Source: Microbacteriaceae bacterium
GTDB lineage: Bacteria > Actinomycetota > Actinomycetes > Actinomycetales > Microbacteriaceae
Assembly: GCA_947452355.1 (NCBI GenBank)
Contig: CANGCU010000085.1
Location: 1 to 5,577 of the forward strand
DNA length: 5,577 bases
Direction of reading: 5' to 3'
The stretch's first letter is position 1; every line of letters begins with the position of its first letter. Below the pieces are notes generated by a model that ran no database searches, was not told the DNA's origin, and saw only the letters and a program-made list of their open reading frames with translations. Of the stretch, positions 1-5,577 are shown piece by piece. The position numbers and the translations under genes were made by a program.

Positions 1-347
1 ATTCCGGAAACCTGCGAACGCGTAACGGGTTGCTTGTAGGCGATGACCGCGAGAGTCTCGAGAGCGGGCTGTGAGAGCTTGGTTGCATTTTGAGACAGCA
101 CAACGTCCCGAACGAGTTCGTCATAGGCCTCGCGAACATAGATACGCCACCCCCCGCCAATTTCACGCAGTTCGAATCCCCGCTTGACGGTTCCCTTCAC
201 TCCGTCGAAGTCCGAAACCAGTCGGGCGATTGCCGCCTTAATATCGGCAACGGGCCGTTCCAAGACGGTCGCGAGAGAAACGAGACTCTGAGGCTCGTCT
301 GCGACCATCAGAATCGCTTCGAGTTGGCGATCAATCTCAGTTTCCAT
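1..347 (-). CDS. scpB: Segregation and condensation protein B (ScpB), N-terminal part, cut by window edge
   Basis: ScpB is the winged-helix partner of the kleisin ScpA in the bacterial SMC-ScpAB condensin, which compacts and segregates the cytoplasmic nucleoid. I translated 115 codons from the ATG at 347-345; the frame is still open at position 1, so the C-terminal third or so is missing (the family is usually about 180-200 residues). The protein starts METEIDRQLEAILMVADEPQ, the typical first helix of the family, followed by a winged-helix region with GFELREIGGGWRIYVRE (about residues 57-73). The family hallmark ALETLAVIAYKQPVTR lies at about residues 95-110. The start is fixed by a good Shine-Dalgarno GGGAG six bases upstream, inside the scpA coding end. 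The ATG overlaps the 3' end of scpA by 11 nt, so translational coupling with scpA is likely. Identification is firm; only the missing end is unknown. Confidence 0.95.
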   Translation of the reverse strand, partial: METEIDRQLEAILMVADEPQSLVSLATVLERPVADIKAAIARLVSDFDGVKGTVKRGFELREIGGGWRIYVREAYDELVRDVVLSQNATKLSQPALETLAVIAYKQPVTRSQVSG

Positions 348-1137
348 AATCTGCTCCCAGGGTTACAAGGTTTTCGTCATTCCACGTTTCGGCGCTCCAC
401 CTCACGGTGAGTTCGCCCAACGGTTCGATCTGTTCGAACGCCACGGCCGACTGTCGATACAACTCCAAAATCGCGAGAAACCGCGCAACGATGACACCGC
501 GTTGATTCGCGCCGGCGATAATCTGCCGAAACGTCATCGGTGTCGTGCGAATCATCGAGATGACAATGGCTGCCTGTTCGCGAACCGAAACGAGCGGTGC
601 GTGGAGGTGGTCAAGTCCGACGAAGGGAATCTCGCGCGGTGCGAGCGCAAAGAATGCGAGTGTGTGAAAGTCTTCCAGGCTCGTCGTCCACACCAATTCT
701 GGGGTTCGTTCCCGAAACTTATCTTCAAGGCGAACTTGCCGAGGATGACGAGATGATTCGCGTTCAATTCGTTCGGCGAACCAGCCCGATACCTCTTTGA
801 AGGCGCGATATTGCAACAGTCGAGCGAACAACAGATCCCGCGCCTCGAGTACGGCAACGTCCTCAGCATCCGCATAATCTCCGGCGGGCAGCAGACCAAC
901 GATTTTCATATCCAACAGAGTCGCGGCGACAACGAGAAACTCCGAAGCGGCGTCAAGCTCGGCGGAACCCTCGAGGTCACGCAAGAACGTGATGAATTCG
1001 CCCGTCACCGCAGCAAGGCTAACCTCGGTGATATCCATCTCGTGTTTCGAGATGAGGGAAATGAGGAGGTCGAAGGGTCCGTCGAAATTCGCGAGGCTAA
1101 CGCGGAATCCGTCCTCGGAACTAGGCGATCTTTCCAA
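337..1137 (-). CDS. scpA: Segregation and condensation protein A (ScpA), kleisin
   Basis: ScpA is the kleisin subunit that, with the ScpB dimer, bridges the two heads of the SMC dimer in condensin. The 266-residue protein has the expected architecture. The N-terminal part has FRVSLANFDGPFDLLISLI (residues 11-29), matching the family pattern of an acidic 'F-x-GPLDLLL-LI' segment, then KHEMDITEVSL. The conserved helix EFLVVAATLLDMKIVGLLP spans residues 66-84; many family members have K-S/A-R before LLP, and here it reads K-I-V-G. The C-terminal winged helix, FLAILELYRQSAVAF (220-234) with the following IEPLGELTVRW, is the SMC-head-binding end. The start is TTG at 1137: an in-frame TGA lies two codons upstream, and the next ATG (codon 34) would remove the conserved GPFDLL segment. 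A weak GAGAG (1148-1152) lies 10 nt upstream. The gene overlaps parA by 17 nt and scpB by 11 nt. No smc gene is in the window. Confidence 0.95.
   Translation of the reverse strand: MERSPSSEDGFRVSLANFDGPFDLLISLISKHEMDITEVSLAAVTGEFITFLRDLEGSAELDAASEFLVVAATLLDMKIVGLLPAGDYADAEDVAVLEARDLLFARLLQYRAFKEVSGWFAERIERESSRHPRQVRLEDKFRERTPELVWTTSLEDFHTLAFFALAPREIPFVGLDHLHAPLVSVREQAAIVISMIRTTPMTFRQIIAGANQRGVIVARFLAILELYRQSAVAFEQIEPLGELTVRWSAETWNDENLVTLGADYGN
354..358 (-). promoter_or_regulatory. Ribosome binding site of scpB
   Basis: Read on the minus strand, GGGAG lies six bases before the scpB ATG at 347. It is the clearest Shine-Dalgarno sequence in the window and sits within the last codons of scpA. 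It supports the ATG at 347 over the later in-frame ATG at codon 14. Confidence 0.65.
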
Positions 1138-1957
1138 GGGAAATCAGCTCTCGGGCAAGTTCGCGGTATGACTCGGCAGCCTGGTGGTCCGGGGCGAACA
1201 CGGTAATGGGTGACGCGGCCACGGTCGAATCGGGGAATTTCACGGTACGACGAATGATGGTCTGGAGAACGTCCTTCGGACGGTTCTGCTTGACCAGATC
1301 CAGCACCTCAACCGAGTGAAGGGTGCGGGGGTCGTACATGGTCGGCAGAATTCCGTCGAGTTCGAGGTTGGGGTTGAGTCTGGCCTTGACCTTGTCAATG
1401 GTGTCCAAGAGAAGCGCAACGCCGCGCAGCGCGAAGAACTCACACGCAAGCGGGATGAGAACACCTTGGCTCGCGGTCAGGGCATTCACCGTCAACAGAC
1501 CGAGTGAGGGCTGGCAATCAATCAGAATCACGTCATAGTCGCCGATGATCGGCTTGAGTACGTCGTCGAGAACGTGTTCGCGAGCGACCTCGTTGACGAG
1601 CTGAACTTCGGCAGCCGCTAGGTCGATGTTCGCGGGAAGGATGTGAATGTTGTCGATGGTGGTCGTGTGAATGACGTCACGGGTAGTCAGCGGGACATAG
1701 TTCGGATCAGTTGACCGTTCGGGGACGAGGAGGTTGTAAATCGTCGGACCGTCATGAGCCGATGCGCCGAGTCCCGCAGTGAGCGCACCTTGGGGGTCGA
1801 AGTCCACTACGAGGACCTTTCGCCCCAATTCGGCGAGAGCTCCGGCCAATGAAATAGCGGTTGTGGTCTTTCCAACCCCGCCCTTTTGATTACACAACGA
1901 CATGACGCGCGCCGGACCGTGTGAGGTCAACGGCTTGGGTACGGGAAATGCGGTCAC
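1121..1957 (-). CDS. parA: ParA/Soj-family chromosome-partitioning ATPase, orphan copy next to scpAB
   Basis: This is a 278-residue P-loop ATPase of the ParA/MinD superfamily, which dimerises on ATP and binds DNA non-specifically. The deviant Walker A KGGVGKTT is at residues 25-32, with the signature lysine K25. The switch motif DFDPQG is at 52-57, and Walker B YDVILIDCQPS is at 141-151 with D147. The C-terminal KFPDSTVAASPITVFAP block is typical of chromosomal Soj-like members. There is no N-terminal helix-turn-helix extension of the plasmid ParA type. The start is GTG at 1957, the first start after an in-frame TGA two codons upstream; no good ribosome binding site is visible, and ATG at codon 19 or TTG at codon 10 remain possible. 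No parB lies beside it, unlike the parAB pair near oriC. Its position before scpA matches the M. tuberculosis Rv1708 type, so it is probably a second ParA of unproven role. It lies 31 nt after xerD and overlaps scpA by 17 nt. The family is certain; the exact partner is not. Confidence 0.92.
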   Translation of the reverse strand: MTAFPVPKPLTSHGPARVMSLCNQKGGVGKTTTAISLAGALAELGRKVLVVDFDPQGALTAGLGASAHDGPTIYNLLVPERSTDPNYVPLTTRDVIHTTTIDNIHILPANIDLAAAEVQLVNEVAREHVLDDVLKPIIGDYDVILIDCQPSLGLLTVNALTASQGVLIPLACEFFALRGVALLLDTIDKVKARLNPNLELDGILPTMYDPRTLHSVEVLDLVKQNRPKDVLQTIIRRTVKFPDSTVAASPITVFAPDHQAAESYRELARELISLGKIA

Positions 1958-1988
1958 GCGTCAATTCTATGGGGAACACCCCCGCTAT

Positions 1989-2885
1989 TTATCTCGCCCT
2001 CGGATGGGCTGTTCGATACGCCTCGGTGAGTGCATCGCGTGTGACCAGCGTGTAAATCTGTGTCGTTGCGACGGACGCGTGCCCCAGTAATTCTTGAACA
2101 ACTCGAATGTCGGCTCCACCACGCAACAGGTGTGTCGCACACGAATGCCGCAGGGTGTGTGGGGAAATAACTGCCGTGATCTGCGCGCGTTCCGCAGCGG
2201 CGCGAATAATGAGAAATACGTTCTGCCGCGACAGTGGGCCACCACGTGCGCCAAGGAACAGTGCTGGTGTGCCCCGCCCCTTAGCCAGCAGCGCCGGCCT
2301 CCCCCTCACCAGGTACGCTTCGAGAGCATCGCGCGCGAATTGCCCGACGGGAACGATGCGTTGTTTATTTCCTTTACCCGTCAACGTGATGACATCGAGA
2401 ACAGCATCGTCACGCACGTCATCGACGACGAGATCAACCGCTTCGGATACCCGAGCACCCGTCGCGTACATCAGTTCAAGGATCGCTCGATCTCGAAGCC
2501 CAATGGGTGTGTCGAGCGGCGTTGATTCGATGAGCGACGTCACCTGTTCGATGCTGAGCGCTTTGGGCAGACGTTGAGTCCGACCTGGTGCAATGACCGA
2601 CCCCGTGGGGTCTGTGGTCGCTAGGCCTTCCGCAACCAGGAACCGATGGAACGATCGCAGTGTTGACAGTGCTCGTGTCATTGACGACGATGCCAGTCCG
2701 TCCCGGCGCAGCGTCGTCAAATAGTCGGTCACGACGGCTGCGTCAACGTCCTGGATTAGTCGCGTATCCAGGTAGTCAGCCCATCGTTCAAGGTCGCGCC
2801 GATAGGCAGCGATGGTATTGGCACTTCGCCCTCGCTCCAGCGCTGTGTGGCGCAGGAACTGTTCGATGAGGCGAGTTACCTCCAT
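1989..2885 (-). CDS. xerD: Site-specific tyrosine recombinase XerD
   Basis: XerD acts with XerC at the dif site near the terminus to resolve chromosome dimers, normally switched on by FtsK. The 298 residues match the family length. The N-terminal SAM-like core-binding domain covers about residues 1-90 (EQFLRHTALERGRSANTIAAYRRDL region), followed by the catalytic domain. All expected catalytic residues are present: R145 in GARVSE, K171 in TGKGNK, H243 and R246 in HTLRH, H269 in LGHAS, and the nucleophile Y278 in TTQIYT. The C-terminus ends YRTAHPRAR, the usual Xer tail. The name xerD rather than xerC rests on the TTQIYT/HPRA wording and on synteny with pyrG and scpAB. The ATG at 2885 is the only start after the in-frame pyrG stop, six bases away. 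No Shine-Dalgarno is evident, so reinitiation after pyrG translation is likely. No dif site was recognised in the window. Confidence 0.95.
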   Translation of the reverse strand: MEVTRLIEQFLRHTALERGRSANTIAAYRRDLERWADYLDTRLIQDVDAAVVTDYLTTLRRDGLASSSMTRALSTLRSFHRFLVAEGLATTDPTGSVIAPGRTQRLPKALSIEQVTSLIESTPLDTPIGLRDRAILELMYATGARVSEAVDLVVDDVRDDAVLDVITLTGKGNKQRIVPVGQFARDALEAYLVRGRPALLAKGRGTPALFLGARGGPLSRQNVFLIIRAAAERAQITAVISPHTLRHSCATHLLRGGADIRVVQELLGHASVATTQIYTLVTRDALTEAYRTAHPRAR

Positions 2886-2891
2886 GGCGCG

Positions 2892-4598
2892 CTACTTGTC
2901 GTCGGAGTATTCGACGTCCAGGACGTCCGAGGTGTGACGCTCTTTAGCGGCGGCGATGAGTCCGACGAATAGCGGGTGACCATTCGTTGGTCGAGACCGA
3001 AGCTCGGGGTGCGCTTGGGTCGACACGTAATACGGGTGGACTTCCCGCGGAAGTTCGACGAATTCGACCAAACTTCCATCCGGGCTCGTCCCCGAGAACA
3101 CGAGTCCGGCTTTCGAAATGTCGTCGCGGTACCGGTTGTTCACTTCGTAACGGTGACGGTGCCGTTCGAAAGCGCTCGTCGATCCGTAGACCTCTTCGAC
3201 AATTGAACCGGGCGTGAGGGACGCTTCGTACAGTCCGAGGCGCATCGTTCCGCCGAGGTCGCCATCATTGATGATGTCCACCTGCTCCTGCATCGTGGCG
3301 ATTACCGGGAACTCGGTATCGGGATCAAATTCACTGGACGAGGCGTTCGTTAGCCCGACGACTGTTCGCGCGTATTCGATGACCATGCACTGTAATCCAA
3401 GACAAATACCGAGCGTGGGGATGAGGTTTTCGCGCGCATAACGCAGGGCACCCAACTTGCCTTCGATACCGCGAACACCAAAACCGCCCGGAACGAGTAT
3501 CCCGTCGACATCGCCGAGGTGCTCGGCCGCACCTTCTGGCGTTTCGCAGAGGTCCGAGGCCACCCAACGGATGTCCACCGACACGTCATTGGCGAAGCCC
3601 CCGGCTTTGAGTGCTTCGGTCACGGACAGATAAGCGTCCGGCAAATCAACGTACTTCCCGACGAGGGCGATCCGGACGTTTCCCTGTGGGTTGTGGACTG
3701 TGTCGAGTAGTTCCGACCAACCGTTCCAGTTGACTTCTTCGGTGCTCTTCAGCCGCAGCTGTTCAACGATGTACTGGTCGAGTCCTTGCGAGTGCAACAT
3801 ACTCGGGATGTCGTAAATGCTCGGGGCGTCGATGGCATTCACCACGGCGTCCTCGTCAACATCGCACATCAACGCAATCTTCCGACGATTTGCCGACGAC
3901 ACGGGTCGATCGCTTCGGAGAACGAGCGCATCGGGCTGAATACCTATTGACCGGAGCGCTGCGACCGAGTGCTGCGTCGGCTTGGTCTTCTGTTCGCCCG
4001 ACGCGTTCATGAAGGGGACGAGCGAGACGTGGACAAAGAACACGTTCTTGCGGCCAAGCTCGTGGCGAACCTGTCGGGCCGCTTCGATAAACGGTTGACT
4101 TTCGATATCGCCAACCGTGCCGCCAATTTCCGTGATGATGACGTCTGGAGCGGGTGTCTCTGTGGCCTGAAGTCGCATTCGACGCTTGATCTCGTCCGTG
4201 ATGTGCGGAATGACCTGAACGGTGTCGCCAAGGTATTCGCCGCGACGTTCGCGTTCGATGACGCGCGAATAGATTTGGCCCGTTGTGACGTTGGCCGCTT
4301 GACCGAGGTTGATATCCAAGAAGCGCTCGTAGTGTCCGATGTCGAGATCGGTCTCGGCGCCGTCGTCGGTGACAAACACCTCGCCGTGCTGGAACGGATT
4401 CATTGTTCCAGGATCGACGTTCAGGTAAGGGTCAAGTTTCTGCATGACAACGCGCACACCGCGCCGGGTCAAAAGGTTGCCCAACGATGCAGCGGTGAGG
4501 CCCTTGCCGAGAGAGGAGACAACGCCACCAGTAACAAAGATGTGCTTGGTCACCGGCTGGCCGAGATCAAATTCCGTATGTTTCACCACGGAATTCAA
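2892..4598 (-). CDS. pyrG: CTP synthase (glutamine-hydrolysing)
   Basis: PyrG converts UTP, ATP and glutamine to CTP, the last step of de novo cytidine nucleotide synthesis, in the cytoplasm. The 568-residue protein contains both domains. The N-terminal synthetase domain (about 17-285) has [15 protein letters not shown] with P-loop K32, then [33 protein letters not shown] in part at 54-86, and the [12 protein letters not shown] motif at 156-167. The C-terminal class I glutamine amidotransferase domain (about 306-550) has PGGFGVRG (370-377), nucleophile C399 in GICLGLQ, and H530 and E532 in AHPEL. The start is uncertain. TTG at 4598 is the first start after the in-frame recN stop; GTG at 4589, 4586 or 4553 would shorten the variable N-terminal tail without touching the domain. 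The nearest purine-rich stretch, AAAAGGTG (4615-4622), is about 18 nt from the TTG and fits none of these well. pyrG follows recN by 30 nt and precedes xerD by 6 nt. Function is certain. Confidence 0.98.
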   Translation of the reverse strand: MNSVVKHTEFDLGQPVTKHIFVTGGVVSSLGKGLTAASLGNLLTRRGVRVVMQKLDPYLNVDPGTMNPFQHGEVFVTDDGAETDLDIGHYERFLDINLGQAANVTTGQIYSRVIERERRGEYLGDTVQVIPHITDEIKRRMRLQATETPAPDVIITEIGGTVGDIESQPFIEAARQVRHELGRKNVFFVHVSLVPFMNASGEQKTKPTQHSVAALRSIGIQPDALVLRSDRPVSSANRRKIALMCDVDEDAVVNAIDAPSIYDIPSMLHSQGLDQYIVEQLRLKSTEEVNWNGWSELLDTVHNPQGNVRIALVGKYVDLPDAYLSVTEALKAGGFANDVSVDIRWVASDLCETPEGAAEHLGDVDGILVPGGFGVRGIEGKLGALRYARENLIPTLGICLGLQCMVIEYARTVVGLTNASSSEFDPDTEFPVIATMQEQVDIINDGDLGGTMRLGLYEASLTPGSIVEEVYGSTSAFERHRHRYEVNNRYRDDISKAGLVFSGTSPDGSLVEFVELPREVHPYYVSTQAHPELRSRPTNGHPLFVGLIAAAKERHTSDVLDVEYSDDK

Positions 4599-4628
4599 CG
4601 ATAACCGTTGCAGACACCTTTTGACGAA

Positions 4629-5577
4629 TTAAGGGTTTTCGCCACGCCATTGATTCGCAGAATTTAACATTTCTGCGGCGTGAGCGCGAGCATTATCTGA
4701 ATCCGGTGTTCCCGACAGCAATCGGGCCATCTCTTCAATTCGCTCGTCACCGTCAAGTCGGGTGATTGTTGATTCGGTGATTGCACCGCTCGTGTCTTTC
4801 ACAATCCGAAGGTGGTTCGTGGCGAACGCCGCGACTTGCGGAAGATGGGTCACAACAACGACTTGCGCGGTTCGAGCGAGCAACGCGAGTCGGCGGCCAA
4901 TCTCAATCGCGCTCGCACCACCGACGCCTGCATCTACTTCATCAAAAACGAGGGTGGGAACGGTGTCCGTTGCCGCGATGACCACCTCGATTGCCAGCAT
5001 GACACGCGACAATTCGCCACCCGACGCCGTTTTGGTGACGGGTTTTGGGTCTCCGCCCGGGTGCGGTCGCATCAGCATCTCGACCGCGTCACGGCCGTGG
5101 GCGAAAAACTCGTTACGGTCATTCGGGCCGACCCTGACAACAAATTCCGCGGTGGGCATCGCGAGCGCATGCAATTCCTCTGTCACCGCATCCGACAGTC
5201 GAAGTGCCGCTGCGGTGCGTGCCGACGTGATGTCGGTCGCGAGTCGATCCAACGTGTGTTCGTCCGCCGCAATTGCCGCAATCAATTCCTCGAGCGCGTC
5301 ATCAGAGCGGTCGAGGTCGAACAGCCGGTCCGACGCGGACGACCACAAGGCAAGAACGTCGTCGAGGGTCGGTCCGTATGCCCTTACGAGCGCGGTGATC
5401 GCCGCGGTTCGTTCGTGAATCTGTTCGAGGTCTCCGCCGTCGAGTTCAAGTCCGGCGGCGTAGGCCGACACCGATTGCGCAGCGTCTCGCACGACGATGC
5501 TCGCGTCCGTAATGTGGGACAGAAGCTTTTCGATCGCCGGGTCGTGGCTCGTCACGCGTTCCAGTGCGCGTCGGGCG
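4629..5577 (-). CDS. recN: DNA repair protein RecN, C-terminal part, cut by window edge
   Basis: RecN is an SMC-like ATPase that acts early at DNA double-strand breaks. The frame is open to the right edge of the window: 315 residues are visible of a family length of about 560, so the N-terminal Walker A and the first coiled-coil arm are outside. A GTG at 5555 is internal, not the real start, because the sequence before it continues the family pattern (ARRALERV). The visible part begins in the coiled-coil return arm and ends in the C-terminal ATPase lobe. That lobe has the ABC signature TASGGELSRVMLAIE (visible residues 183-197), Walker B TLVFDEVDAGVGG (208-220, with D212 and E213) and the H-loop VVVTHLPQVAA (240-250). 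The last residues are QWRGENP, then TAA. RecN is often SOS-regulated, but its promoter is not in view, so no LexA site can be assessed. pyrG starts 30 nt later in the same reading frame. Confidence 0.96.
   Translation of the reverse strand, partial: ARRALERVTSHDPAIEKLLSHITDASIVVRDAAQSVSAYAAGLELDGGDLEQIHERTAAITALVRAYGPTLDDVLALWSSASDRLFDLDRSDDALEELIAAIAADEHTLDRLATDITSARTAAALRLSDAVTEELHALAMPTAEFVVRVGPNDRNEFFAHGRDAVEMLMRPHPGGDPKPVTKTASGGELSRVMLAIEVVIAATDTVPTLVFDEVDAGVGGASAIEIGRRLALLARTAQVVVVTHLPQVAAFATNHLRIVKDTSGAITESTITRLDGDERIEEMARLLSGTPDSDNARAHAAEMLNSANQWRGENP

Larger units (their letters stand above)
1..5577 (-). other. Probable single transcription unit recN-pyrG-xerD-parA-scpA-scpB
   Basis: All six genes share one strand. 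In order the junctions are a 30 nt gap, a 6 nt gap, a 31 nt gap, a 17 nt overlap and an 11 nt overlap. No stem followed by a T-run on the minus strand was seen at any junction, and none of the gaps is large enough for a full promoter, although promoters inside the preceding coding regions cannot be excluded. The unit continues past both edges. Co-transcription is an inference from spacing. Confidence 0.6.

Noticed and set aside
90..410. A 106-codon plus-strand open frame over the scpB/scpA junction
   Set aside because: It is antisense to scpB, whose frame carries the family hallmark motif. No domain or ribosome binding site supports the plus-strand frame.
2195..2225. AT-richer stretch in xerD considered as a possible dif-like recombination site
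   Set aside because: It encodes conserved XerD sequence and does not show the two 11-bp arms of an actinobacterial dif site.
4579..4586. TGTTTCAC, identical to half of the ParB-binding parS consensus, near the pyrG start
   Set aside because: The other half of the palindrome is absent (only about one of eight bases matches), and it falls inside the pyrG coding start. An 8-base match is expected by chance.
3969..4604. A 211-codon open frame on the plus strand opposite pyrG
   Set aside because: It lies wholly antisense to the unmistakable pyrG frame. Its translation shows no recognisable domain and it is explained by codon bias of the real gene.
4762..5418. A 218-codon plus-strand open frame opposite recN
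   Set aside because: It is antisense to the RecN ATPase lobe, with a low-complexity Ser/Ala/Arg-rich translation typical of a shadow frame.
5553..5555. GTG as a possible start of the recN frame
   Set aside because: The frame stays open upstream to the window edge with RecN-like residues, and a start here would lack the Walker A half of the protein.

Overview
The window is a compact, single-strand run of core chromosomal housekeeping genes, all read on the minus strand. In transcription order they are recN (C-terminal part), pyrG, xerD, an orphan parA, scpA and scpB (N-terminal part). The order recN / pyrG / xerD / parA / scpA / scpB is the conserved actinobacterial neighbourhood (compare the Mycobacterium tuberculosis Rv1696-Rv1710 region). 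Moderate GC (mid-50s percent by eye), very short intergenic gaps and frequent GTG/TTG starts suggest a mid-GC, possibly streamlined actinobacterium. Protein wording such as the PyrG N-terminal region and the ParA C-terminal region looks Microbacteriaceae-like. That family-level placement is inference from memory, not from a search.

Layout, from the high-coordinate (upstream) end: recN enters from outside and stops at 4629. After 30 nt, pyrG (CTP synthase) runs to 2892. After 6 nt, xerD (tyrosine recombinase) runs to 1989. After 31 nt, parA runs to 1121. scpA overlaps the end of parA by 17 nt, and scpB overlaps the end of scpA by 11 nt and leaves the window at position 1. No intergenic stretch exceeds 31 nt. 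I see no RNA gene, mobile element, CRISPR array, rho-independent terminator or convincing internal promoter.

Functionally, five of the six genes serve chromosome maintenance: RecN (double-strand break repair), XerD (chromosome dimer resolution), a ParA-type ATPase, and the kleisin ScpA with its partner ScpB (SMC condensin). PyrG makes CTP and sits in the middle of the group. The overlaps and short gaps suggest one co-transcribed unit with translational coupling, at least from parA to scpB. I found no undescribed system here. The points worth a second look are the apparent loss of genes that often sit in this cluster, the parA that lacks a parB partner, the uncertain non-ATG starts, and the shared reading frame of recN, pyrG and xerD.
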